From assembly GCA_029554345.1 (NCBI GenBank), contig JAKPJF010000207.1, positions 1 to 64,000 of the forward strand: a stretch of DNA of 64,000 bases, in the 5' to 3' direction. This DNA comes from Spirochaetota bacterium (GTDB lineage: Bacteria > Spirochaetota > UBA4802 > JAFGJZ01). Under the pieces are notes generated by a model that was given only the letters and a program-made list of their open reading frames with translations, ran no database searches and was not told the DNA's origin. Numbering within the stretch: position 1 is the first letter of the stretch; each line of letters opens with the position of its first letter. Below, piece by piece: positions 43,039-52,938 of the stretch. Both the position numbers and the translations under genes were made by a program.

Positions 43039-44513
43039 TGATCAGAATCCTTGTTCCATTTTAATGTATTTTCAGACATCATAAAACGGTTTTTGCCGTT
43101 TGTCTTTGCTTTATATAAAACATGATCTGCGAAATCGATAAAAGACTCTGCCATCTTCTGAAAATAGCTCTGAGGTATGGGCTTCGGCATTTCGTTGATA
43201 TCAAAATCGGGTGAATCAAGAAGGCCGACTCCGATAGAGCATCTGATTGTGAGAGGTTCGGCGTCGCCGTTTATGGGATTATCTTCAAGCTGGCGGTAGA
43301 AACGGTTAAGAATAATCTCGACGGAGTCAAGATTTGTCTGCGGCAAAAGTACTGTAAATTCGTCACCGCCGTAACGGCCTACCGCATCGGTGTTTCTGGT
43401 TGCTTTAAGCAGAGAGCGTCCTATAAGCGCAATTGCCTGATCCCCCGCGATGTGACCGTGTTCGTCGTTGATGATTTTTAAATTATCAATATCAACCATC
43501 ATTAGAACGAGAGGGTAGTTGTTGCGGAATGCTCCCCGAAGATCACGAAGCAGGCATTGAAAGAAAAATCCTCTCACATAGACTCCAGTCAGAGGATCGA
43601 TTGTCGCGATTTGATGCAGTCGTGAATTATGAATTGCAACAGCGGCCTGATTCGCGAATACGCTTAGAAGCGAAACGTCGTCTTCGAGACTTATTTCACG
43701 GTCTACATAGACGACTCCTACATTATAATCGGCGACTCTTAGAGGTATGGCCGTTCTGCCGTTTTTGACATAAACGATTCCTTCGTTAAGAGCTTTACCT
43801 ATGATTTCTGTTTCATTTCCTTCAAGAAAATCTTTGATATGATGTTTCGGATTGAAGCGTCCTGTTCCAGCCTGAATTATAAGACCCGCCTCATCATCCA
43901 TCATCGCAAGAAAAGAATCTTCATGCTGTTCAACGTTCATCGAGTTGTTGTCGCCGAATACAGCCAAAAACGAATTCCCGACACCGAGAAGACCCATAAT
44001 CTGAATCAGAATTCCGTTAAGAAGTTCTTCTAATGGCTGAATGCGGTGCAGATCCGGTGTTACATTCAGAATATAGTTCAGGCTTTCACGGCTTTTGCTG
44101 ATTTGTTTTATTGAATTGGCGGATTTGAGTCCTACCTCAACCCATAACAGAAGCCTGTCAGGGCCTTCACTTTTATCGAAGTATCCCTGTATGTCCAGTC
44201 TTCGAAGCAGTTCGCGCGGAGGATGTTCTGATGCGTATCCTGTCTGAAGTATTATCTGGATTATCTTATTTTTCTTGCGAAGTTCTGAGACAAATTCTTC
44301 TCCAGTCATGCCGGGCATAAAATAGTCGAGAAGAATCAAGTCGAAAGATTTTTTTTCCAGTATTGCCAGAGCCTCCGCTCCTCCCGGAGCGGTTGTGACA
44401 TTGTGTCCTTCGCGCGAAAGTAAAAGGCGTGTTGCTTCGAGATATTCAAGATTATCATCCACTAGAAGTATTTCACCGCCTTTCTCAGAGCTGACTTTAT
44501 ATTTTCGAGCCAA
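43035..44513 (-). CDS. Response regulator with GAF-like and GGDEF domains (diguanylate cyclase)
   Basis: The protein has 492 residues. The receiver domain (about 14-130) has LLVDDN, the phospho-acceptor Asp in LILLDYFMPGMTG, and a Lys in YFDKSEG. A GAF-like middle follows (about 150-310). The GGDEF domain has DIDNLKIINDEHGHIAGD and GRYGGDEFTVL. An inhibitory RNTD site (RxxD) stands five residues before GGDEF. It makes c-di-GMP when phosphorylated, presumably by the kinase encoded just upstream. It starts at TTG with AGGAGGA before it, and overlaps the kinase gene by 17 bases. Confidence 0.93.
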   Translation of the reverse strand: MARKYKVSSEKGGEILLVDDNLEYLEATRLLLSREGHNVTTAPGGAEALAILEKKSFDLILLDYFMPGMTGEEFVSELRKKNKIIQIILQTGYASEHPPRELLRRLDIQGYFDKSEGPDRLLLWVEVGLKSANSIKQISKSRESLNYILNVTPDLHRIQPLEELLNGILIQIMGLLGVGNSFLAVFGDNNSMNVEQHEDSFLAMMDDEAGLIIQAGTGRFNPKHHIKDFLEGNETEIIGKALNEGIVYVKNGRTAIPLRVADYNVGVVYVDREISLEDDVSLLSVFANQAAVAIHNSRLHQIATIDPLTGVYVRGFFFQCLLRDLRGAFRNNYPLVLMMVDIDNLKIINDEHGHIAGDQAIALIGRSLLKATRNTDAVGRYGGDEFTVLLPQTNLDSVEIILNRFYRQLEDNPINGDAEPLTIRCSIGVGLLDSPDFDINEMPKPIPQSYFQKMAESFIDFADHVLYKAKTNGKNRFMMSENTLKWNKDSDQ

Positions 44514-47046
44514 TGTGATCCTCCTGATTTGACTTGAGATGAATGATAAACTTTGTACCGCCGTTGATGCCGTTAGTTATTTCAATGCTTCCGCCGAATT
44601 CTGCACATACTATGTTGTGAACAAGTGTGAGACCGAGTCCTGTTCCTACACCGAAAGGTTTTGTTGTGAACATCGGATCGAATATTTTTGTTAAGTTTTC
44701 CTTGGTTATTCCGCTGCCGTTATCAGCTACACTCAGAATGACTTCGTTTTCTGTTTCGGTAATATTTACTTCTATTCTGCCGCTTCCGTCATTCGGACAT
44801 GCTTCGATTGAATTATTGACAAGGTTTGTGATAACCTGGGAAAGCCTCCCCGGAACTCCGTTAATTTCTATGTAGTCCCGTTCACATGTCAATTCCATAT
44901 CGCATTTGTTCTGCTTTAAAGAATGACTGAGCAGAAGAAGTGCTTCGCGTATTACTTCTACAGCATTGAAGTTAAAACGGTCTTTCGGATCAAGATCGCG
45001 CGTTTGCGATTTTATACCGTGAACGAAAGCCGCTGCTTTTTCTGCTGCTTTTTCGGCCAGATTCAACGAGTGTTTTATTTCTGCGGCGATTTCGCGGTGG
45101 TCTTCATCGCTTACATCAGGATCGCCGATTGACTTATCATATTCTTCGGTCAGTCTTGATATTTCAGAGAGAGAAGTGCGGATCGATGCTACGGGAGTAT
45201 TCATTTCGTGAGCAATACCCGCAGTCATTTTCCCGAGCGAGGCCATCTTGTCAATGACGAGCATTTTTTCCTGATTTTCCTTTAATGAATGATAGGCTTC
45301 TTCGAGAAGTTCCTGTTTTGTTTCGAGATTCTGCAGAAGAGTTTTGAGCTGTTTGTCTTTTATAACTTCCTGCGCCAGCAGTATGCTTAAAAATGAGTTC
45401 GATACGAGCTGCCGGATGTTTTCAATTATTTCGGCCGGTTCAGCCAGCTGAAAGACGAAATAACCGATGATTTCCTCATAATTCAATAGAGGCTCGATTA
45501 CCAGATCCGAAGAGCTGTCTGTGATGAGTTCTTCCGGTAAAATTTTATTGCTTTGAAATTCTTTTCCGTCAATATCCCAGTATGTGTTTCCGTTCGGCAG
45601 ATAATAGAGTACTATTTTTGATTTGGAAAGTTCTTTGTCGCAAAATAATGAAATAAAAAAAGATGTTACTCCGAATTTCGGTAATTCTCTTGAGATGTGG
45701 TTTAAATAGTTTTTCATGTCAATCAGCGGAGAAAAATATGAACTGAACAGGATAAAAAGATAATCTTTTTTCTGTGTTTCAAGCCGCTTTGCGGCAATCA
45801 GATTTTTTTCGGCTTCGATAATCATGAAGCGTGCACTTTCAAAGAAGGATGCTGCTGAAATTTTCTGAGTGCTGTTATAAATTGATGATTCAAGAATATC
45901 CGCACTCCATGTTGTTAGAAAATTGTGCCATCCGGTGAAAACTTCGTCACTGTTATTGCTTTCTGCCGAGGTAAGTAATTCTTCATTAAAAGCATAAAGC
46001 AGTTTTGAGATATCATCATTCTTTATGAATTCATCAAAATGTTTATTTAGAATCTCAGGATTTTCGGGCTTGGTAAAAACAGTATTTTTAATAAGTTCAG
46101 GTTTTGAGTTTTGGCCTGTTATGAAGTCTTTTTGAGAGATATAATTCTTTAATATGCATCCGCATGAATTTCTCACGATAAGTTTTGCCGGTATCAAGCG
46201 GCGTTTTTCAACTGCTTCTCCTGATAGAATAGAATGTATTGCTTCAAGTGCGCTTTCTGCCATTTCCCTGTGCGGCTGCTGAACCGTTGTCAGGGGGACG
46301 GCATTGGATTGCGACTGATCCGTGTTGTCAAATCCGCTGAGAGAAATTTCGTGAGGAACTTTTATTCCGTGTTTCTTAAGTGCATCGTAAGCTCCCAGTG
46401 CGCTGTCATCATTTACTGCTATTATTGAATCGAAATCAATTTCTGATTTTATTACTTCTTCAACAGCTTCAATTGCCAGATCGTATCTATAAGATACATG
46501 GCGAATCAATTCATCATTAATCGGAATACCCCGCCTAAGCATTTCTTCTTTGAAAACAGAAAGACGCAAATGAGCTTCCTCGTTATTCTCGGGACCGGCA
46601 AGAAAAAGCACTTTGGCCGTGTCATGCTCGTCAAGCATGTGGTTAACGATTTGACGCATTCCTTCTTTGTTATCAAGAAGAATGGATACGGCATTTGCCA
46701 GTTCGACTCCGATGCTGACAACCGGTATGGGAGAAAATCGTTTAAGAAATTCCGATAATTTGTCTTTGCCGCAGCTTTGAGACAGAGATGCCGAGAGAAC
46801 TATTAGTCCATCGATGCGTTGAGTTGATGCCAGATCGTATATTTTATTCCATTGCCGGTGCAGAATGCTTTCGTCAAGAAGGACTCCGCCGCAGAAGGTT
46901 ATCATTTGAATATTTTTATTGCGGGCGGCATTAAACAGATGGCGCCACATGGTGTTATTGTAGGTGCCGGCTATATCAAAGGTTAGAAATCCAATTGTAT
47001 GCTTGCCCGCTTTTGTTCTCACTCTTTGGTGCTCCGGAATAATCAA
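44497..47046 (-). CDS. LacI-like sensor histidine kinase without DNA-binding domain
   Basis: The protein has about 849 residues. The N-terminal 300 residues are a LacI/PurR-type ligand domain (KHTIGFLTFDIAGTYNNTMW, VVSIGVELANAVSILLDN, LFLAGPENNEEAHLR, LSGFDNTDQ, VRNSCGC), but no helix-turn-helix precedes it. There is no signal peptide or membrane helix, so it senses a cytoplasmic ligand. A long helical region leads to a HisKA-like part (LGKMTAGIAHEMNTPVASI, His acceptor) and an ATPase domain (ITNLVNNSIEACP, VADNGSGITKENL, GVGTGLGLTLVHNIV). I prefer the TTG start at 47046, with GGGGGA five bases upstream; an ATG at 47097 has poor spacing. Confidence 0.9.
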   Translation of the reverse strand: MIIPEHQRVRTKAGKHTIGFLTFDIAGTYNNTMWRHLFNAARNKNIQMITFCGGVLLDESILHRQWNKIYDLASTQRIDGLIVLSASLSQSCGKDKLSEFLKRFSPIPVVSIGVELANAVSILLDNKEGMRQIVNHMLDEHDTAKVLFLAGPENNEEAHLRLSVFKEEMLRRGIPINDELIRHVSYRYDLAIEAVEEVIKSEIDFDSIIAVNDDSALGAYDALKKHGIKVPHEISLSGFDNTDQSQSNAVPLTTVQQPHREMAESALEAIHSILSGEAVEKRRLIPAKLIVRNSCGCILKNYISQKDFITGQNSKPELIKNTVFTKPENPEILNKHFDEFIKNDDISKLLYAFNEELLTSAESNNSDEVFTGWHNFLTTWSADILESSIYNSTQKISAASFFESARFMIIEAEKNLIAAKRLETQKKDYLFILFSSYFSPLIDMKNYLNHISRELPKFGVTSFFISLFCDKELSKSKIVLYYLPNGNTYWDIDGKEFQSNKILPEELITDSSSDLVIEPLLNYEEIIGYFVFQLAEPAEIIENIRQLVSNSFLSILLAQEVIKDKQLKTLLQNLETKQELLEEAYHSLKENQEKMLVIDKMASLGKMTAGIAHEMNTPVASIRTSLSEISRLTEEYDKSIGDPDVSDEDHREIAAEIKHSLNLAEKAAEKAAAFVHGIKSQTRDLDPKDRFNFNAVEVIREALLLLSHSLKQNKCDMELTCERDYIEINGVPGRLSQVITNLVNNSIEACPNDGSGRIEVNITETENEVILSVADNGSGITKENLTKIFDPMFTTKPFGVGTGLGLTLVHNIVCAEFGGSIEITNGINGGTKFIIHLKSNQEDHIGSKI

Positions 47047-47237
47047 GTTTTCCCCCTGCTTATACGCATGAAGAAAACTGAAGCCTGGTAAAATCATTTC
47101 CTGAATGTATTATGAACTATTTTAACGAATGGGTCAATTATAATTCTAAAGTCCATTATAAAAGATACCCCGGTTTAAGAACCAACTTTACAATCCAAAA
47201 ATATTTTAGAAAGAGACGGCGTATCATTTAAAAACAC

Positions 47238-47265
47238 TTGACAAAAAGTATACTAATAGTATACC
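47238..47265 (+). promoter_or_regulatory. Promoter and palindromic operator of the TetR-type operon
   Basis: TTGACA (47238-47243) and TATACC (47260-47265) are 16 bases apart. The palindrome GTATACT-aat-AGTATAC (47248-47264) fills the spacer and the -10 box, as expected for TetR autorepression. Confidence 0.7.
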
Positions 47266-47306
47266 TGATAAACGAAAAGTAAAATAAATATAATAAAGGT
47301 GAAAAA

Positions 47307-47957
47307 ATGAAGTCGAGACGCGAAAAGGAAAAAGAATCACGAAGGGAGCTTATTCTTGATGCGGCTGAAAAAGTGTTTATCGAAAGAGGATATGAATCGG
47401 CGACGATGGATGAAATTGCAGCTTCGGCAGAATTTACAAAAAAATCTGTTTATAGCTATTTCCCAACCAAGGATGAACTTTTTGCAGCTGTGATATTGAG
47501 AGCATCAGAAATCCTTTTCCGGATATTCAGCGAGGTATTTGTTAATAATAAGACCGGATTGGATAAAATCAGTGCAATCGGCGATGCATACGTTCATTTT
47601 TACCGTGAATATAATGCCGGCTTTAAAATTCTTTCGATGCGGCGCTTCGGCGGCGTCGAACATCCCGGTGAATACAGGGTAAAAATTGAGAAATACTGGT
47701 CGGAAGTTTTTTCGCTGATGTCAGACAGTTTTGTCGAGGGGCGTAAAGACGGAACTTTGAGAAAAGATATAGATCCGGTTACGGCGGCTTTATTTGTCAT
47801 GAGTTCGTCAAACGGTGTTCTTGATTTTGTCGCATCATGCGGTGACTCACTTGAAAAGTATTACAAAGTGAATGCTGATGATTTTATCAAAACATCGATG
47901 AATATGATCGGTGATGCAATTATTTCTGAAAAAGTAAAAAAAGGAGGAAAAAAATGA
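47307..47957 (+). CDS. TetR-family transcriptional regulator
   Basis: The protein has 216 residues. The N-terminal TetR helix-turn-helix reads LILDAAEKVFIERGYESATMDEIAASAEFTKKSVYSYF..KDEL. The C-terminal ligand domain is not assignable. It probably represses its own operon through the palindrome at 47248-47264. Its stop overlaps the ATG of the next gene (ATGA), so it controls the double flavodoxin-like reductase and its ligand may be that enzyme's substrate. Confidence 0.94.
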   Translation: MKSRREKEKESRRELILDAAEKVFIERGYESATMDEIAASAEFTKKSVYSYFPTKDELFAAVILRASEILFRIFSEVFVNNKTGLDKISAIGDAYVHFYREYNAGFKILSMRRFGGVEHPGEYRVKIEKYWSEVFSLMSDSFVEGRKDGTLRKDIDPVTAALFVMSSSNGVLDFVASCGDSLEKYYKVNADDFIKTSMNMIGDAIISEKVKKGGKK

Positions 47958-49327
47958 AGATATTGGTTTTGCACGGGAGTCCGAAGGGAGAAGACAGTGT
48001 TACTATGCAGTATTCCAAATTTCTTATGAAGAAATTTCCGGAGCATGAATGGGGTGTCGAAAATGTCGGTTCGATGATTAATGTTATTGAAAAAGATTCA
48101 GCCCGTTTTGATTCGGTTATTGATTCTGTTCGGAGAGCGGATTTTATTATTTGGTCGTTTCCGGTCTATGTTCTGCTTGTTCCTTATCAGATAAAGCGTT
48201 TTATTGAACTGGTTTACGAAAGGAATTCCTTTGATGCATTTAATGGAAAGTATGCGGCAGCGATAATGACTTCTATTCATTATCAGGATCATATTGCCAA
48301 GAATTATATTCACGCAGTAAGCGAAGATTTGGGAATGAATTTCTGCGCTTCGTTTACTCCAGAGATGAATGATTTGATGAAGGAAAAAATAAGAAAAGGG
48401 ATTGTTACTTTTGCGAAAAATATTTTCAGCGATTGCGAGTTGAAAAATCCTGTATCACGGGCATTTAACACACTGAAGGAAAACTCTTTTTCTTATAATT
48501 CAATTGGAGGACAAACTCCGGTAAGTGATTCAAACGCCCGTGTGCGTATTATCTATGATTCAACCGGTAACAATTCAGTAAAAGAGACAGCATTACAAAT
48601 TGCTGCAAGATTTAGTAATGCTGTTGCAGGAGACCTTGCTGAAGTTAACATAAAAGGCGGCTGTCTGGGATGTCTCAGATGCGGATTAAAAAGCGAGTGC
48701 ATTTACGACGGTTCGGATGATTACCGTGCGTTTCATCAGAAAATGATTCTGGACGCCGATATCGTATTTTTTGTCGGTGAGATACGCGACAGATACTTGT
48801 CTTCAAGATTCAAGATGTTCTTTGACCGCAGTTTTTACAGAAATCACATGCCGAGTTTGTCAGGGAAGCAGACAGCATGGGTTGTTGTTGGTGAACTCAG
48901 CGCAATTCCGAATATAAGGCAGTTCATTGAAGCATATTCAGAAGTATCTCAAGCAAATATTGCCGGAATTGTTTCTTCTGAATCAAATGATCCGCAGGCT
49001 TTTTCTAAGGATATTGATTTGCTTGTTAAACGCGCAGCTTTTTTTCATGAAGAGAAGTTTCTTGCGCCGGATACTTTTCTGGGTAACGGAGGCAGAAGAA
49101 TTTTCCGTGACGAGATATGGGGCTTTATGCGGATTATTTTTTCCGCTGATTATAAGTTCTATAAAAAGAACAAGATGTTTGATTTTCCGACAAAAAAGCT
49201 TATCAATAAAACCGTTATACCTTTTGCTTCCAGACTCATGCGTATTCCTGCACTCAGAAACGGCATGAATAAAAATATGAAGAAGGGTATGATTGCCGGT
49301 CTTTCTAAAATTGTAAAAGAAGCATAA
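47954..49327 (+). CDS. Two-domain NAD(P)H:FMN-reductase/flavodoxin-like protein
   Basis: The protein has 457 residues. The first domain (about 1-170) begins MKILVLHGSPKGEDSVTMQY and has SFPVYVLLVPYQIKRFIE, both typical of the NADPH-dependent FMN reductase/flavodoxin-2 fold. A second similar domain (about 190-340) starts RVRIIYDSTGNNSVKETAL and contains a Cys cluster (GGCLGCLRCGLKSEC) like that of iron-sulphur flavoproteins, where such Cys bind a 4Fe-4S cluster. The C-terminal 100 residues are basic and helical. Internal duplication within one chain is unusual. It is translationally coupled to the TetR gene. Confidence 0.82.
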   Translation: MKILVLHGSPKGEDSVTMQYSKFLMKKFPEHEWGVENVGSMINVIEKDSARFDSVIDSVRRADFIIWSFPVYVLLVPYQIKRFIELVYERNSFDAFNGKYAAAIMTSIHYQDHIAKNYIHAVSEDLGMNFCASFTPEMNDLMKEKIRKGIVTFAKNIFSDCELKNPVSRAFNTLKENSFSYNSIGGQTPVSDSNARVRIIYDSTGNNSVKETALQIAARFSNAVAGDLAEVNIKGGCLGCLRCGLKSECIYDGSDDYRAFHQKMILDADIVFFVGEIRDRYLSSRFKMFFDRSFYRNHMPSLSGKQTAWVVVGELSAIPNIRQFIEAYSEVSQANIAGIVSSESNDPQAFSKDIDLLVKRAAFFHEEKFLAPDTFLGNGGRRIFRDEIWGFMRIIFSADYKFYKKNKMFDFPTKKLINKTVIPFASRLMRIPALRNGMNKNMKKGMIAGLSKIVKEA

Positions 49328-49337
49328 TAGATTCTGC

Positions 49338-49376
49338 ATTTCACTAAACTCTTGATTTTTAAGAGTTTAGTGAAAT
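49338..49376. terminator. Perfect 16-bp inverted repeat
   Basis: The arm reads ATTTCACTAAACTCTT, the loop is GATTTTT, and the second arm is its exact complement. It follows the two-domain reductase. There is no T-tract after it, so it may be a terminator for either strand or an mRNA-stability element. Confidence 0.55.
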
Positions 49377-49457
49377 TGTATGATGTGCCTGTATTAATTA
49401 AATAAATTACAGGATTCTGTTATTTTAAGTCAAAGCCTGTGAATGAATAGAAAAACT

Positions 49458-50162
49458 TCATCCGTATAAATATTTGATGATATAAGCGAAAAGGGGAGCG
49501 AGAAGGGAAGTTATTATTCCTGTGACGCATAGAGCAAGTCCGCCGTAAGCGGCGTATGTTTCGCCTTTTTCAGCTATTGCCGCGGTTCCAAGTGCATGAG
49601 CTGCGCATCCAATAGCGAGTCCGCCGCCTTTATGGCTGTGCTCATTTATCAAACGTAAAAAGAAGAGTCCTCCGCCGGCGCCGATGATTCCGGTGATTAC
49701 GACAAATCCTGCAGTAAGTGAGGGTTCTCCTCCGATTTTAGATGAGACTTCTATCGCTATTGCGCTTGTAACAGATTTGGGAAGAAGAGATATTACTGTA
49801 AGCGTATCGGCGCCGAGCAGAAGTGATATTCCGGAAACACTTAGAAGACCGGCAAGGCTTCCTGCCGTGAGAGAAATAAAAATAGCCATATGATTTTTTT
49901 TTATTTCTTCAAGTTCTTTGTAAAGAGGAAGAGCAAGAGCGATAACTGACGGCGCGAGAAAAAATGATATGATGTCCGTGTTGGATTTATAAGATGAATA
50001 ATCTATTCCTGCGAGTTTGAGAAGTATTATCAGAACAGTTACAGAAAAAAGAACGGGATTAAAAAGAATGAATTTTGTTTTTGCGCTTAGATATTTGCCA
50101 AGAATAAAGAGTCCTATCGTAAGCGTCACCCAGAATAATTGACTGTCTATTATATAGTTCAT
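49458..50162 (-). CDS. lrgB: LrgB-family membrane protein
   Basis: The protein has 234 residues and about seven membrane helices. LPKSVTSAIAIEVSSKIGGEPSLTAG and GLAIGCAAHALGTAAIAEKGETYAAYGGLALC are the LrgB/CidB signatures. With LrgA it forms a holin/antiholin-like pair now also linked to pyruvate or organic-acid transport. The start overlaps the lrgA stop by four bases. Confidence 0.93.
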   Translation of the reverse strand: MNYIIDSQLFWVTLTIGLFILGKYLSAKTKFILFNPVLFSVTVLIILLKLAGIDYSSYKSNTDIISFFLAPSVIALALPLYKELEEIKKNHMAIFISLTAGSLAGLLSVSGISLLLGADTLTVISLLPKSVTSAIAIEVSSKIGGEPSLTAGFVVITGIIGAGGGLFFLRLINEHSHKGGGLAIGCAAHALGTAAIAEKGETYAAYGGLALCVTGIITSLLAPLFAYIIKYLYG

Positions 50163-50503
50163 TTCTTTCCGCGCGATAATTTTTTAAATGTCCACGATAC
50201 TGTAATGATGACTATGAATGTGCTTATTGCGCATGAAGCACCGATCGGAAGAATTTCTTTTTTTAACACTTCAGAATAAAGTATTAATCCGACACCGGCA
50301 GGCACAAAAAAGAGAGCCATATTGTTTATAAGAAGATTAGAACCTTCGCGGATATCTTCCGGTTTAATAAGCTTGAATTCGAGTAATGCGGTTATTAAAA
50401 CCAGGCCTATTATACTTCCGGGTAACGGAAGTTTCAACAGATCGGAAAGAGTATTTCCGGCCAGAAGAGCTGCGAATATTATGAATAAAGATTTCAGCAT
50501 CAT
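50159..50503 (-). CDS. lrgA: LrgA/CidA-family holin-like protein
   Basis: The protein has 114 residues and four membrane helices. LKLPLPGSIIGLVLITALLE and NMALFFVPAGVGLILY match the CidA/LrgA family, including the P-G-x-x-x-G-L motif. It overlaps both neighbours by four bases and is the penultimate gene of the long minus-strand operon. Confidence 0.93.
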   Translation of the reverse strand: MMLKSLFIIFAALLAGNTLSDLLKLPLPGSIIGLVLITALLEFKLIKPEDIREGSNLLINNMALFFVPAGVGLILYSEVLKKEILPIGASCAISTFIVIITVSWTFKKLSRGKK

Positions 50504-51009
50504 GAGTAATTATACGGATCAACTGCGTTCATGTCAACATGTGTTACATCACCGGTTGATGTATCGAGAATTGCGATTGTATTCTCTTCACCCTTGCGGA
50601 GTGAACCGGGATTGATTATTCTGGTGTTTTTTCTTTCATAGTTTTCAACGCAGTGAAGATGACCTTTGATGATATAATCGTATTTTTCAGAGTTAACAGC
50701 GTCGCGGAACATCGGAACATTATCACCGTGAAACAGAATGAATTTTTTGCCGTCAAATTCAAATTCTTTGGCACAGCATGCGGGTTCCAGTCCTAGAGAC
50801 GCAAGCTTCTGATTCATTTCATCATTTGAGCAGTCATCGTTTCCAAGAACGATATACAGGTCAAATCCTCTGAAGAAGTCCAGCATCTGGGGAGATGAAA
50901 GATCTCCCGCGTGGATCAATGTATTAATCCTGCGGGAGCGCAGATACGAAACCGCTTTGATTATCATTTCAACATTGTTGTGCGTATCCGCGATTATCCC
51001 TATAAGCAT
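50500..51009 (-). CDS. YfcE-family metallophosphoesterase
   Basis: The protein has 169 residues. Calcineurin-like metal motifs are seen in order: IADTHNN, HAGDLSS, VLGNDDC (family GNCD/GNND), FHGDN, and IKGHLHCVENYE. The family (YfcE/MJ0936) hydrolyses small phosphodiesters in vitro. Thirteen bases separate it from metG upstream. Confidence 0.93.
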   Translation of the reverse strand: MLIGIIADTHNNVEMIIKAVSYLRSRRINTLIHAGDLSSPQMLDFFRGFDLYIVLGNDDCSNDEMNQKLASLGLEPACCAKEFEFDGKKFILFHGDNVPMFRDAVNSEKYDYIIKGHLHCVENYERKNTRIINPGSLRKGEENTIAILDTSTGDVTHVDMNAVDPYNYS

Positions 51010-51021
51010 ATTTATCAGCTT

Positions 51022-52920
51022 TTAAGAAAGCCGGCTTCCCGTTTCAATCGAGTCATCTACAATGATGACGCTCGGGAGATCCTTTTTGGATTTTTTTGCT
51101 GCGAGAAGCATTCCCTCGCTTTTGTTGCCGAAAATTTCTGCAGGTTTCAAGTTCGCAACAACGATTATTTTTTTACCTTTTATATTTTCCGGAGTCATTT
51201 TTTCACCGATGCCGGCTATGATCTGACGTTTGTCAGAACCCGTATCTATTTGAAGTTTCAGAAGTTTTGCCGAGCCTTCGACTTTCTCCGCTGAAAGAAC
51301 CTGTGCCACCTTGAGTTCAATTTTCGCAAAGTCTGTGATCTCGATTTTTTCCGAATCATTAGCTGCAGTTTTTGTTTCGGCAACTTCAGCCTTTGCCTGT
51401 TTTTCAATTTTAGGAAAAAGAATTCCAGGATTTTCGATCTTTGTTCCTGTTATTAAGTTATTCATAGAAGTTATTTTATCATAAGATGGCAGTTCTGCGC
51501 CGAGTGCTTTGAGTATTTTCGGTGCCGTATTGAAGCAGACCGGGGAAATGAGTGCCGTTACTGAAAAAATAGCTTCCGCGCAGTTTCTTAAAACAGATGC
51601 GAGCTCGTCAGTTTTATTTTCTTTAGCAAGAGTCCATGGTTTGTTCTGATCGATGTATTTGTTAAGAAAGCGTACGAATTCCCAGAGTGACTCGAGTGCG
51701 TTGCTGAACTGAAATTTATCCGTATTTTCTCTCATGCCGTTTTCAGCTTTATCAAGTAGATTCCTGATTTCATCAAGCCCCGCGATATTTGCTGTGCGAT
51801 CGGGTATTTTGCCTTCAAAATATTTTTCTATCATGTTGAAAGCGCGGTTAATCAGATTGCCGAGGTCATTCGCAAGATCATAATTTATTCTGTCGATTAC
51901 TGCATCGTCTGTAAACTTAGCATCCTGTCCGAAAGTCATTTCCCTGAGGAAGAAATAGCGCGACTGGTCATTTCCGTATTTCTCGAGAAGATCATTCGGT
52001 CTCACGACATTGCCGAGAGTTTTGCTCATCTTAGCTTCGGCCATATTCCAGTATCCGTGAACATTCAGGTGATAATATGGTTCGATTCCGGCGGCTTTGA
52101 GCATTGTCGGCCAGAAAACCCCGTGAGGCTTAAGTATGTCTTTTGCGATGATGTGATTAACTACAGGCCAGTATTTTTTAAATTTTTCGCCGTCAGGATA
52201 TTCTATGGCGCTTATATAGTTTATAAGGGCGTCAAACCAGACATAAGTAACATACTTGTCGTCAAACGGAAGTTGTATTCCCCACGAAAGACGCGACTTT
52301 GGTCTTGATATGCAAAGATCTTCCAATTCCTCATTTTTAATTAAAGCAAGTACTTCATTTCTATAGCGTTCCGGCCTGATGAAATCAGGATTTTTTTCGA
52401 TATGATCAACAAGCCACGACTGGTATTTTTTCATTTTGAAGAAATAATTATGCTCTTCAATCCACTGAACGGGTTTTCCGTGTTCGGGGCATTTGCCGTC
52501 TATGATGTCTTTGTCGGTGAGAAATCTTTCGCATCCGTAGCAGTAATTTCCGCCGTAGCTGCCGTAATAAATGTCGCCTGTATCAAAAACTTTCTGCAAC
52601 ACGCTTTGAACAACCTTCTTGTGGCGTTCTTCGGTAGTGCGGATGAAGTCGTCGTATTCTATGCCGAGAAGTTTCCATGCTGATTTGAATTTAGCGCTTA
52701 TATCGTCGGTATATGATTTAACATCTGTTTTCTTTTCATCGGCGGCTTTCTGAATTTTATCGCCGTGTTCATCCGTGCCGGTTAGAAAATACGTGTCAAA
52801 ACCGCGGAGCTTGTAATGACGTTTGAGAAAATCCGCGACGATTGTGCTGTATGCGTGGCCTATGTGAGGTTCCGCATTGACGTAATAAATCGGTGTTGTT
52901 ATATAAAACTTTTTTTCCAT
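51022..52920 (-). CDS. metG: Methionyl-tRNA synthetase
   Basis: The protein has 632 residues. It charges tRNA-Met in the cytoplasm. The class I signature is HIGHAYSTIVADF (about 20) and KMSKTLGN (about 297). A single-knuckle zinc site appears in CYGCERFLTDKDIIDGKCPEHG, split here as CxxC and C..H (residues about 127-148). The C-terminal EMAP-II/Trbp111-like tRNA-binding domain starts at about 530 (IEITDFAKIELKVAQVLSAE). AGGA precedes the ATG. Confidence 0.97.
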   Translation of the reverse strand: MEKKFYITTPIYYVNAEPHIGHAYSTIVADFLKRHYKLRGFDTYFLTGTDEHGDKIQKAADEKKTDVKSYTDDISAKFKSAWKLLGIEYDDFIRTTEERHKKVVQSVLQKVFDTGDIYYGSYGGNYCYGCERFLTDKDIIDGKCPEHGKPVQWIEEHNYFFKMKKYQSWLVDHIEKNPDFIRPERYRNEVLALIKNEELEDLCISRPKSRLSWGIQLPFDDKYVTYVWFDALINYISAIEYPDGEKFKKYWPVVNHIIAKDILKPHGVFWPTMLKAAGIEPYYHLNVHGYWNMAEAKMSKTLGNVVRPNDLLEKYGNDQSRYFFLREMTFGQDAKFTDDAVIDRINYDLANDLGNLINRAFNMIEKYFEGKIPDRTANIAGLDEIRNLLDKAENGMRENTDKFQFSNALESLWEFVRFLNKYIDQNKPWTLAKENKTDELASVLRNCAEAIFSVTALISPVCFNTAPKILKALGAELPSYDKITSMNNLITGTKIENPGILFPKIEKQAKAEVAETKTAANDSEKIEITDFAKIELKVAQVLSAEKVEGSAKLLKLQIDTGSDKRQIIAGIGEKMTPENIKGKKIIVVANLKPAEIFGNKSEGMLLAAKKSKKDLPSVIIVDDSIETGSRLS

Positions 52921-52938
52921 GATGTCCTTCTGTAAATA

